A stretch of 64,000 nt of DNA from Chrysomallon squamiferum (Eukaryota > Mollusca > Gastropoda > Neomphalida > Peltospiridae): contig CM022667.1 of NCBI GenBank assembly GCA_012295275.1, positions 19,690,910 through 19,754,909 of the forward strand, given 5' to 3'. Numbering within the stretch: the stretch's first letter is position 1; each line of letters opens with the position of its first letter. The notes under the pieces were generated by a model. It did no database searches. It was not told the DNA's origin and was given only the letters and a program-made list of their open reading frames with translations. Below, one piece after another: positions 1-10,123 of the stretch. A program made the position numbers and the translations under genes.

Positions 1-23
1 TTTTTTTATTACATTTCATGTAC

Positions 24-25
<2 letters not shown>

Positions 26-59
<34 letters not shown>

Positions 60-62
60 TTT
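26..62. repeat. (TTTA)n microsatellite
   Basis: A run of TTTA tetramers directly before the splice acceptor (ttgcag, 61-66) of the first visible IMPACT exon. It forms part of the pyrimidine-rich stretch in front of the acceptor. Confidence 0.9.
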
Positions 63-66
63 GCAG

Positions 67-1966
67 AATCTGAAGAATGTGACTCACAAACACCTCAGTT
101 ATTTGTAGAAAAACAACCTCATGTCAAAGAGGGTGGGTTTCTTTCTGTACATCAGCTTTCTATCTTCTTGAACGTAAATAAATTACTGACAGTAAAAATA
201 ATACTTAAAATTTGTCAGCCTTCTTGGAAACATAAGAAAAGATTTGAGTATAAGTAAACTTAATATGATAAAAAAAAATTATATTCAAAAAAAGTAAATA
301 AATAAATTTTAAAATGTTACTCTCTCCATGGACGAATAATAGCTTTCATGTAACTAATTTATATTTTCAGAATCCCGTCTGCCATGTCCACCAATTGTAC
401 ATGGAGAATTTGTGTGGGACAGGAAAAGTAAATTCCAGGCACATCTGTCAGCAGTGCATCACAAAGATCAGGTTCAGAATCTTCACTTGTAGGTTTTACA
501 CCACAAAAATCACATTCAAAACTGTGTTTCTTTATGTTATGGTCTAGTGATTATAGATGACACAAGCAGCTTAATGTTAGAGGACACTGAAACGTCGGTA
601 CCTTAATAAGAATACCTGTATGAACCCAGAAAGGGGTAGATTAATAAGAATTCCTTTGTGAACACAAACAGGTTTACTTTAATAACAATACCTGTGTGAA
701 CACAAACACGAACGAATTCAAAGAATACCTGTATGAACACAAAGGGTACATTAATATGATTTTCTTTATGAACACTTACATAGTTACATAAATAAGAATA
801 CCTGTTTGAACATTAGCTACTTTACAAAGACAGATGTAATTTTCAAAATCCTATCTGCCACAGCAGTTTAGTTTCAGCTACAATCTGAATAGCGATCATC
901 ACTGTATATTCTGCACAGAATTTTTTCATAGTCTGACATAGTCTTTTCCTTAGTGTAAATAGTTATAAGTTTAAAAATAATAACAAATTTGCCTAATTTC
1001 TAATTGTTATTTAGTAACTGTCACAGGGATTCCTCTAAGTTGTATATATATAGTTACCAAGTGTGTTCAGGGGATATCGACCATTCCATAGGAATCATTT
1101 CACAGTTCTCCTCTAACAAAAAAAAATTGTTGTAGCTTTTATAAGAAAGAAAATGGACTTGCATTATTTGGCAAGCTTGCCACTGGATGTCTGTCACCAG
1201 ATCATTCTGCAAAACAAGAGCCCGTAACACCAACACTCCCAAGGTGATAATTAATCCTGCAATTCCCACACTTTTTGTTGATTCGCCAGTGCAAATCAAT
1301 AGACAGATACAAATGACATTTACAAGCGAAAACACATAGTTATTCTCATCATCCTACATTACAAATTACTGTACATTGATAAACAGGATCAAGAGTGTTT
1401 GAGTGTTTTACAAAATGTGTGCTTTCTTTCATGTTGTTAATAAATGATGAACTGTTTTAAATGTATCCTGTATTAACCCTAAAATTAACATTTCATATTA
1501 ATGTGATGCTAAAATAAAATAAAAAGTCTGATGTTTCAAATACAATGATAATTTTTTTTTTTTTTTTTTATTTTTTGCCAGGTTCCTGTGGTGTTGAATA
1601 AGTTGAAGGAGGACAGAAAAATAGCCGCAGCTACCCACAATATCTTTGCTTACAGGTTTGTGATACAATCTGAGCATAAAATTAGATTTCCTTTTTATTT
1701 TCTCCTGTGTATTTGTTTGTCCATGTCTCGTAATTATAGTTCTTTATTATTTTAGAATAAAGCAGAAAGACTCAAGCATCATGTTCAGTAGTTGTGAGGA
1801 TGATGGTGAAATTCATGCCGGTTCCCGACTTCTGCACCTTCTAGAAGTAAGAACAGCAACAATGACAACAACAACAGCAAAGCAATAACAACCACAACAG
1901 CAACAGCAATAACAACAACAAAAACAATAATAATAACAAACAGAAGAGCAACAGCACAATACAATA

Positions 1967-2017
<51 letters not shown>

Positions 2018-2814
2018 ATTACTACTGTTTCTGCCATTAATATTAGTAATAATAACAGCAATACTTCTAATAATATTAACTTGAACAGACCTGTGATGAT
2101 TAAGAAAGTTGTATTATAATGTGGAATCAGTTTTAAATTATATATAAATGTTCCAACTTTATTATTTATGTTTTAAACAACAGTGATAACATTTTTTTAG
2201 TTTTTCCTAATTTTAACAGATCCTGGAGGCTGTGAATGTTATTGTCATAGTAACGCGGTGGTATGGGGGTATTCACCTTGGGCCTGACCGATTCAAACAC
2301 ATCAACAGCTGTGCCAGGAATATTTTACATGAGAATGGATATATCAGAGAAAAAGTATTAAAATTCGTTTAAATGTTCTTTTCAGTTTTCTTCTTCTGTA
2401 TGTCTTAAGCTTCTTTTTATTTCTTCAAAACATTCTAGGTTTTGGGGTGTTTTTTTTTTACATCACTAACCTCTTTGTTTTCTTCTTTTTGCTATGCATC
2501 TAGACTTTCATTTTTTTTTTTTTTTAGTACATCTTGGTTTTCTATTAACTTCAGTGCAACCAGATTTTATTTTTTTATTTGGTACATGTAGTTTTCTTTT
2601 TATTTTATTATATTTAGGTTTTCTGTTTATCAAGATTTTATTTTCTAATCCATAAAAATTTCCAAATATATTACTGTATCATTAAATACTATTATTAATA
2701 TAAAGCATTGTCTTTATATCTGTATTAATGTTAATATTACTTTATAAAGATTTTTTTAATTATTATTTACATAAAAAGATACAATTAATAAAACATCCAA
2801 TATGTCCATAGTAG

Positions 2815-2868
<54 letters not shown>

Positions 2869-3065
2869 GTGATTCTGTTAATGAAGAAGTTTCTAAGATT
2901 AAATACTTCTTTCTTTTTAAGAGAAATGAAAATGCAAGCTTAAATTGTTAAAACATATATAATTTTGATTTTTATGGGGGTTTTTATCATTATTTTTTAA
3001 CTACTATAAATACATATTTTATATTTCAGAACGAAAAGAAAGGTCCAAGGACAAAAGCAAAATAA
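67..3065 (+). CDS. IMPACT: IMPACT homologue, 3' part (six exons)
   Basis: Partial gene; the start and the N-terminal RWD half lie to the left of the window. Exons are 67-132, 371-471, 1582-1655, 1756-1846, 2220-2354 and 3030-3065, all with AG/GT borders and matching phases, giving 166 residues to a TAA. The product holds the UPF0029/YigZ-type IMPACT domain: FQAHLSAV, KIAAATHNIFAYR, a CEDDGE segment, GSRLLHLLE and VTRWYGGIHLGPDRFKHIN, in the family order. IMPACT proteins bind GCN1 and restrain GCN2, so they set how strongly cells react to amino-acid shortage (family knowledge). The C-terminus is lysine-rich (NEKKGPRTKAK), as in animal IMPACT proteins. If the last intron is retained, translation stops at a TAA at about 2369-2371. 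Identification is firm; the missing N-terminus is simply outside the window. Confidence 0.93.
603..832. repeat. 38-bp minisatellite, six copies, in IMPACT intron
   Basis: Six diverged copies of a unit beginning near TTAATAAGAATACCTGTATG start at about 603, 641, 679, 717, 751 and 789. Spacing is 38 bp except one 34-bp step. Each copy keeps a core close to ATACCTGTNTGAACAC. The array lies in the intron between the exons ending at 471 and starting at 1582. No coding potential was seen. Confidence 0.8.
1054..1353 (-). CDS. Possible last exon of an antisense membrane protein gene
   Basis: On the minus strand a usable acceptor (gtaatgtag) ends at 1354, and the sequence after it is open for 99 codons to a TAA at 1054-1056. 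The reading begins DDENNYVF and contains two hydrophobic stretches, about residues 8-24 and 32-50 (including VGIAGLIITLGVLVLRALV), separated by a short polar loop, then a polar tail. It is less AT-rich than its surroundings. It lies inside an IMPACT intron on the opposite strand, downstream of a candidate minus-strand promoter and first exon at 4062-4160. I do not recognise the family, and a chance ORF is quite possible. Confidence 0.3.
   Translation of the reverse strand, partial: DDENNYVFSLVNVICICLLICTGESTKSVGIAGLIITLGVLVLRALVLQNDLVTDIQWQACQIMQVHFLSYKSYNNFFLLEENCEMIPMEWSISPEHTW
1969..2015. repeat. (TTA)n microsatellite
   Basis: Uninterrupted TTA trinucleotide run in the IMPACT intron between exons 1756-1846 and 2220-2354, preceded by a CAA/ACA-rich stretch from about 1853. 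Confidence 0.95.
2818..2868. repeat. (TTA)n microsatellite
   Basis: Pure TTA run in the last IMPACT intron (2355-3029). Confidence 0.95.
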
Positions 3066-3854
3066 CAGAAAATTTATAGTGAAAAAAAATAACAATGCAA
3101 TGATGACATTATTTTAAATCACATTTCATTAAGTCATGTGATAATGGAAAATTTAGCACATATTAAAAAAAAAAAAAAAATGGTGTTTACATATTGCCAG
3201 TTATTTTCAAAAACTTGAAACCTTTTTATGATACATAGCAACAAACATGATTTGTTGCAAAAACACCTAATATTTGTAAATCATAGAATGTTGAAAATTC
3301 AGTAGCAGAGAGAGAGAGAGAAAGAGTGAACAAGAGAGCGAGAGAGAGAAAGAGTGAGCAAGTGAGAGAAAGACATTGATTTATTGCTGTACAACAGTAA
3401 ACTTAGTTTTGTGTTCATTTTAACGGTATGGCCTAATGGTCTAAATAAATTTATTGTTTTTCTATTATTTTTATTTTTATTTTATTAATTTTGTGATGAA
3501 TTATCAGTAAAAACAAGATAAATTGTTAGTGTAACATGTTACAAAAATATTTAAACATTATAATTTCACCTTTGGTGTTCAGTAGCTGTGACATACTTTT
3601 TGGCATAATCTTGCATATAAAATCATAAAATTATTGATTTGCTCTATGTAGGACTTTTGCTTTAGCAGTCTTTTGGTTCCAAATATACTTAAAATAATAA
3701 ACAAACAAACACACAAAACAAAAAAGAGGAAACAAAAACGAAAGACAAAAAAATAAACTCACATTTAAAAGTAAAAATGAAGTAATTTATGTACATGTGT
3801 ACGGCAAGCAACAGAAAGCAATACGACTAAGCTCAAATTTCAGACACCCTCTCT

Positions 3855-3895
<41 letters not shown>

Positions 3896-4061
3896 TAATA
3901 ATAATAAATAAATAAATAAAACTTCAGCCGTTGCTCTTCAGTTCGAAACATGAAAATTATTAAAATGAGTTTGTTTAGCCGAAAAACTGCATGACAAATA
4001 AAATGTGTTTACGTATAATCTGTGTTCACGTTAATATTTAATGAAAGAAAGAAATGTTTAC
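3066..4061. other. IMPACT 3' UTR and flank
   Basis: Non-coding. AATAAA-like hexamers occur around 3443-3448, so the IMPACT transcript probably ends soon after. A GA-rich patch (3308-3372) and a long poly-A run (3856-3888) followed by AATA repeats are present. I see no gene here. Confidence 0.6.
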
Positions 4062-4210
4062 CTGAAGAGAATTTCGACATCAGAATAACTGGTGTTTTGT
4101 GATCTGCGACCGCACAGTTCGCTTCTTGTTGCTAAATGACGTAAAATAATTGTTGACGTCATATTCTTTCATAAAACCGGAGTCGAACGAAATCTGACGT
4201 TAAAAACGAG
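4062..4210 (-). promoter_or_regulatory. Candidate minus-strand promoter and first exon with CRE-like sites
   Basis: A patch richer in CG than its AT-rich surroundings. It holds a perfect CRE palindrome TGACGTCA at 4154-4161, a half-site TGACGTAA at 4137-4144, and TGACGTTA near 4195. On the minus strand a donor CTTCAG|gtaaacat lies at 4062/4061, just downstream of these sites, as expected for a short 5' exon starting near 4130. Transcription would run leftward, antisense to IMPACT. CRE sites bind CREB/ATF factors (family knowledge); transcription here is inferred. Confidence 0.4.
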
Positions 4211-5290
4211 GTCATTACCAACAACTTCTGTATAAAAATATCAAAAAAAAAAAAAATAAATAAATAAAAATAATAATAAATAAATAAATAAATAAATACA
4301 GCAAAAAATAATAATAAATAATGAAAATCAATTAGAATAATTAAAATGTTTAATCTACCATATTCTATATGCCTTTTTATCAGTCTGTTGTTCTCGTGCC
4401 CCTTTTCCTTAGCTTTAGCATTATTAATCTTCTTCTACTACTTCTTCTCCTTCATCTTCTTCTTATTAAGTTATTGTTATTATTTAGATGTTTTTTATGT
4501 TTATTTTAAAATTTTAATCTACCTTTAGTTATTTATATTAGTTGTCAAAGTGTAAATATAGCACTAATAATAGCAGTAGATAATAACAGTCGTCGAATAA
4601 AGTTATAATAAAACTAATATTAATATCGTAGTTATAGTATTCATAGCAATGTTATAGCAGTTATAGTTGTATCGGTAATAGTAATACTGAAAGCAGTTGT
4701 AGTAGCAGTTATAAGAAGAAGAAGAAGAAGAATTAATAAATAAATAAATAAATAACAACAACAATAATAGTAATGCATTTTGTAAAACCTTAAACAAATT
4801 AAATATATACACGTATATTATATATTATAAGTCATCACATTTTCATTTAATTTAAAGAACTCTTTTGAAATTTTAATTTGCATTTTCATTTAATTTAACC
4901 CTTTTGAAATTTAATTTTTTTTTTTTTTTTTTTTTCTTTCACAATATTACTAAAGTAATTTTTTTCTTGTTTTTGTTAAACTGATACGGTGTAGTTTTAG
5001 AGGCTAATAAAATAATTAAGCAGTAAACTTGGCATGAATTTGTAACGTGATTCCTTTGTTAAGATTTGTTTAAATCGCAACATCGTGGTAATTTTCACAC
5101 CTAAGATTATATGACCTTTTATTACGTCATTGCCTTTGCATTTGGACCACATGTTAAATGTTTATGTAATAATCGTTTTATTTTTTATTTTAAATCTGTT
5201 TTGTTTGGTGATTTTTGTTGTTGTTGTTGTCTGTTTGTTTTATAATTATACTACTGCTTCTAGATCTACCACTGTTACCTATCACTACTA

Positions 5291-5305
5291 ATATAATAAT
5301 AATAA

Positions 5306-5351
<46 letters not shown>

Positions 5352-5366
5352 TAATAATAATAATAA
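5291..5366. repeat. (AAT)n microsatellite
   Basis: Slightly interrupted AAT/ATA trinucleotide run. It creates isoleucine-rich spurious ORFs on the minus strand. Confidence 0.9.
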
Positions 5367-6880
5367 AATAAACACTAACAACAACAAAATTTAATATAAA
5401 TATCTAATTGTTGTTAATGTTCGGAATAATATGTAAGATGTCCTAAATAAACATTTATTTGTTTTATTACGAAACTAAGACTTTGTTCTTAAGTCGTCAG
5501 CACTCAGCTGTTTTAACAATTGTTTATTAAATCTACATCAGCGTTTAGCAATTACCTGTCATTATTTTCAGTGTTAGTTACGTTAACACCCTGCTCATCT
5601 GTGAAAACTGTTTTTGAAACATTTGTTTGTTTTTCCAAGAGTACACTATGTTGTCTTTGTGTTTATGAATGCGTGTATTCAGAAATTGCGCTTGTGTATT
5701 TGTAACAATGTGTGTGTGTGTGTGTGTTTAAGAAAGCTCAGAATTTTACCTCAGAAGTAACCGATCTCAAAAAATCGTGATGATGATGATAATTACGATG
5801 ACGACGATGACCATAATGTTAAAAATATATTTTTAAAATGTATATAGTAATTTATAATAAACATACACGCACGCACGCACGCATACACACACAATTAGAT
5901 AGCTAATACATATCGGAAGTACAGTCTGTCTTTTCCTATAGACCAACGGAAATACGTAGAATATTTAGATGCATGTAAAATATTTTAAACCGCCCACATA
6001 TGAAAGAATGCAGTTACGAACTCGCAATACAAGTAGCTGATTATTAAATGTTAATAGTCATCTGTGAAAAACCCGATATATACACAAAGGGTTGCTGGAT
6101 ATATCCGAAGAATCCGAAAATAATTAGTATAAATACTGAAATAGTTAAACAAAGAATTAACTATAAATATTTCCTAGATATATTTTACCTACTTTTTGAA
6201 AAGTGTAAAACATTAGTAGTAGTAGAAGTAGTAGTTGCTTTTATTTCTAAAGTGTCAAAGACGATTTCTTTCTTCCTGCTACACTGTAATATGTAACAAG
6301 ATACGAACACATGCGATAGTACTGCGAGGATCTGGGAGGGGGGCTTCGATAGGGTTTGGATCCCCGCTTCTTTTATAGGAAAACCACATGTATTTCCATT
6401 CATCGCAAGACACCACCTGTTTACTTTTTGTTTTCAAATAAATTAATATAGCTACGTGTTCCACAAACTATTTTTATAATAACGTTAGTTGCTTTTATAT
6501 AGAAAATCGACACATTTTTCAAGATTCTAGATCCGTTCTGCAAGGACAAAGAACCCATACAACAACAACCCCAAAATCTCCCAAATACAAGAAATTATAT
6601 TTTATAAATGTATTTGCACAAAATCTTTAAATATTTTATAACAATCGTTTGGTTAATAATCATAGAAAACTGTTTTTGCTTTATGAAATAAAGACCGATA
6701 TAAAGATTTTTTTTTAATAAAACAATGAAACTGCTATTAAAAATGAGTTAATGTGTATAAGTTTCTTAACCTTCCACTAACGGCTACAGAAGATGAAAAC
6801 GATTCATTTAGCCATTATTAATGTTATCTTCTTGTATACATCTTCATTATGTGTACAGTGTGGGAGAATAATGAAAACAT

Positions 6881-6918
6881 CCACGTCACGTCAAACGTGG
6901 CATTCCTGACTGCCACGT
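6881..6918. promoter_or_regulatory. CACG-rich inverted repeat upstream of PPIB
   Basis: Four CACG/CGTG cores lie within 38 bp. The last two form an 8-bp inverted repeat, ACGTGGCA (6895-6902) and TGCCACGT (6911-6918), around an 8-bp loop. ACGTGG and CCACG are the core of ATF6/XBP1 sites in ER-stress elements (established knowledge). The next gene downstream is an ER-type cyclophilin, about 1.2 kb away. Regulatory function is inferred only. Confidence 0.35.
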
Positions 6919-7048
6919 AGCCAGTGCTGAGAAACAGAACAAAGCTTTCAGACACGGAAAGTTAGGACTTGGCGTTCACTGTCAGTTTACCAGCCTTTCT
7001 CTAGCCACAAAACAAACTGTTAATGAAACAATAACAACAACAACAACA

Positions 7049-7052
7049 ACAC

Positions 7053-7109
<57 letters not shown>
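7049..7109. repeat. (AAT)n microsatellite
   Basis: AAT trinucleotide run following an ACA-rich stretch, in the intergenic region before PPIB. Confidence 0.95.
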
Positions 7110-7929
7110 AATAATGTTTATGAAATACGATAACTGTCGATGATGTAGATGATAATGATAAAGTTCAAGTTTTAAAAGCTAAAAATTACTAACGGATTAA
7201 CAAAATGTTTTTAAAATTAATAATATTAATAAAATAAAATAAAACTGAATATCGGTTTAGAACAATTCTTTTAAAAAATGGGAAGGTACAGTAATGTAAA
7301 GAATGCAACAATTAACATACCCGTAAAACTACTTAGGTTACGATAAAACAGGCGAATTTTATAAAATTACAAAAAAAATCAGTTTTATCAATTGAACACG
7401 TTATAATAGTAAAAATTTTATAAGTTGCACATTTTAGTACGAAAATTTTGCCAATTCCATAAAATGTACAGCCACGTGTACACAAGGAGGGGGAAGAAAA
7501 TGGCTACTGTAACCCCCCTTCCAGTTTTCAAAGAAGCAGACCCATGAATGCATTCATGCATAATAAAATCCTGGTACTGAGCTTTTCGACACAACAGTAT
7601 CTACAAACATTTGGTATTTTCAATAGCTTTAGCCAAGCTGTGGCAGATTACGCAACACATGTACTTTGGTACCAAGCCTGATACTCAAACTAAAGAGAGG
7701 CCTATTCAAGTGATAGTTTATACAGTAAAATTTAAAAAAAAAAAAAAATTGTCTGTGCTTTCAAAATATCCATAATAAGTTATTTAGTGTAAAAAACAAA
7801 AAAATAATTAATTAATTAATTAATACGAAAGAGAAAATAAATTTCAACAAACGTATGAACTATATAATTAATCAACAGCACTAATTCAGTCTTTAGTAGA
7901 GTTATTTCCACAATAATTACACTGGTTTC

Positions 7930-8081
7930 CGACCTAAAGAATGTCACCCTCTTAAGGGCCTCTTCCGCCGCGGACCGCATCGCTTCTGCGAGGCAAACGA
8001 AACAGCGTAGGAACATCACTTGGGTAAGACGTGGCATAAAAGATTCCATTCTCCAAGAGGAAAGACGTGTTAACTTCAGCT
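7930..8081 (+). promoter_or_regulatory. PPIB proximal promoter / 5' UTR
   Basis: The only clearly CpG-containing stretch in this area (cttccgccgcggaccgc around 7960-7980) lies directly before the PPIB start codon. It includes GACGTGGC (about 8028-8035), which matches the ACGTGG core of unfolded-protein-response elements. The transcription start is probably within this interval. An open frame on the opposite strand here looks like a by-product of the base composition. Confidence 0.5.
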
Positions 8082-10123
8082 ATGGAAACCAAGATATTTG
8101 TTGGCGTGCTTTCAGCTTTATTTGCTCTATTTACAACAAGCAGGGTACTTATAACTTTTTAATTTTGATCGATATATGTTTTGCAGCTTAGTATTACAAT
8201 GTTTAAATACTTTATTAGTTTGTAAAACTTTGTGAACATTTTGAGGCCTTTATGAGGTATCCCTATGTCACAAAAATAAAATTAATTTAAAATAAAACTA
8301 CTGTACACCGACAGCTGCACGTTGTTGGGGTGTGATTTCATGTTTAATAATCCGAACGTGTTCCAAAAGAACCCTGCATCATAAAAATGCCTTTATTCTC
8401 CCTTTTCTCCTTTCCCTCCAATTTTTAAAATAAGAGTAACGGTGACTTTAATATTTCTAGTCATAACAAGATGTAACATTGGCCCGACTGGAATATAATT
8501 AAAACGGACAAAAATAACGATAAATAGAAAATTTATAAAATATATTTACACGCAACATTAAGTTGACTAATACTTAACAGTGTTGAGTGTAATGATTTTA
8601 ATTTTACATATTTACAAATTATATTATAATCTATATTATTATTTTTTTTTCTGTACGAAATTATTTTAAAAAAAAGAAAGAAAAAAATAGTATTGTTAGA
8701 GCACTAGTAAGTTTTAATGTATAACTGTATGTGTATTTGTAGCCACTTTATTATTTGTTATATGGTACTTTCTTCTGTTTAGGCATCAGACATTACAACG
8801 GTCACAAAGAAGGTGTATTTTGATGTCACCATAGGCGACAGAGCTGTTGGACGCATTGTTTTTGGCTTGTTTGGTGACACAACACCCAAAACTGTCAAGA
8901 ACTTTGTTGATTTAGCAACAGGAGTTCATGGCTATGGCTACAAAGGCAGCAATTTCCACAGAGTTATTAAAGATTTCATGATTCAGGGTAAGTGATGCAC
9001 TTACAATTTATAAAATATATGTAAATTTATTAATTCTGTAAAATACAACTTACAGTGCTGGGTATGTCATTTGAAACAGTTAACCTCTGTTTAACTGGTA
9101 CATGAACAATTATGCAGAAGAAACAATAGCTGATAGTGTTGTATTAAATAAAAATTAGTATTCAAAAACATTAATAATATTACAAAAATTTCATTTTGTA
9201 AATATTGAAAGTTTGAATTACTGTAGATTCTAAAATTAATTTTAAAGTATTTAAAAATGTATATCTATTTGTTTAAAATGTAATTGTTTTAGTTCTTCAC
9301 AATGAACATAGACAAAAGTCATTGTGAACTGCCTTAACTAATTTATTTGTTCGGTTGATAAAACAATTTGGTTGTTTTTCCAGGAGGTGACTTTGACAAG
9401 AAAGATGGATCAGGAACAAAAAGTATCTATGGAGATTATTTCAAGGATGAGAACTTCAAAGTATCACACTATGGTCCAGGCTGGCTCAGTATGGCCAATG
9501 CAGGTAATCCATCTTGTTCTTAATCTTGGTAGTTATCTGCAGTTATTTCCCTTCGTTCAACGACTCAGTCTGAATTGTATATTTTGAATGGCGTTACTAA
9601 TACTTAATTTTTGTTTTCTTATTTATTATTTTATTTTGATATTACGGTAACTAACCTTTGTATCTACAGTCTGATTTTAGCTTAAACACTTGTTAAATGT
9701 ATTAATTATTTAATAATAAATTATTATTTTTTAAACTCTAATTGTGACATTGAGTTAAATATAGCAATACATATATTAAAGAGATTGGTTATAAATCTTC
9801 AGTGAAAATTAGTAAGTAAATATAATAAATAAAATGTATTTGAGAACTGCTGTTAATTAATGTTATCTTCGTACGTTTTTGTAGGAAAAGACACCAATGG
9901 TTGTCAGTTTTTTGTCACATGCATTGCTACACCATGGTTGGACGGCAAACACGTAGTGTTTGGTAAAGTGCTGGAAGGCATGGATGTTGTCCATGAGATC
10001 AGCAGTGTGCGAACAGACAGCAAGGATGGACCCGAGGAGACAATCACTATTGCTGACTGCGGAGAAATCATGGTGGAAAAACCTTTTGTTGTAGAAAAAA
10101 CCGGTGTTGACGTACAAAAATAG
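8082..10123 (+). CDS. PPIB: Peptidyl-prolyl isomerase, secreted/ER cyclophilin (PPIB-like)
   Basis: Four exons (8082-8144, 8783-8987, 9384-9503, 9885-10123) encode 208 residues. The first exon encodes [20 protein letters not shown], a signal peptide, so the protein enters the ER. The rest is one cyclophilin domain (about residues 30-195) that catalyses cis-trans isomerisation of Xaa-Pro bonds. Active-site residues by comparison with cyclophilin A are visible: Arg81, Phe86, Met87 and Gln89 ([13 protein letters not shown]), Trp147 of the cyclosporin pocket ([12 protein letters not shown]) and His152. The motif usually NGSQFF or NGTQFF is NGCQFF, with Cys136. The C-terminus ([14 protein letters not shown]) is extended and lacks KDEL, as in PPIB/PPIC. 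The start is the only Met giving a signal peptide. PPIB versus PPIC cannot be separated with certainty. Confidence 0.95.

Larger units (their letters stand above)
4211..7900. other. Intergenic region, AT-rich with simple repeats
   Basis: No convincing gene on either strand. Contents are AAATA repeats (about 4246-4300), AAG/TAA-rich stretches (4700-4760), (AAT)n at 5291-5366 and 7049-7109, a TG run (about 5709-5727), and a CACG-rich hairpin at 6881-6918. A less AT-rich patch at about 6320-6390 may be an old repeat fragment, but no family could be assigned. Confidence 0.6.

Noticed and set aside
4346-5387. Leu/Phe/Ile- and Tyr-rich ORFs around simple repeats
   Set aside because: Produced by TTA, TTC and AAT trinucleotide runs; low complexity with no conserved features.
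6279-6464. Less AT-rich patch with a minus-strand ORF containing a Pro-rich stretch
   Set aside because: Could be an old repeat fragment, but no domain, terminal repeat or duplicate copy in the window supports it.
7816-8049. 77-codon minus-strand ORF overlapping the PPIB 5' region
   Set aside because: Starts in the CpG-containing promoter/5' UTR of PPIB and runs into AT-rich DNA; no splice signals or family features.
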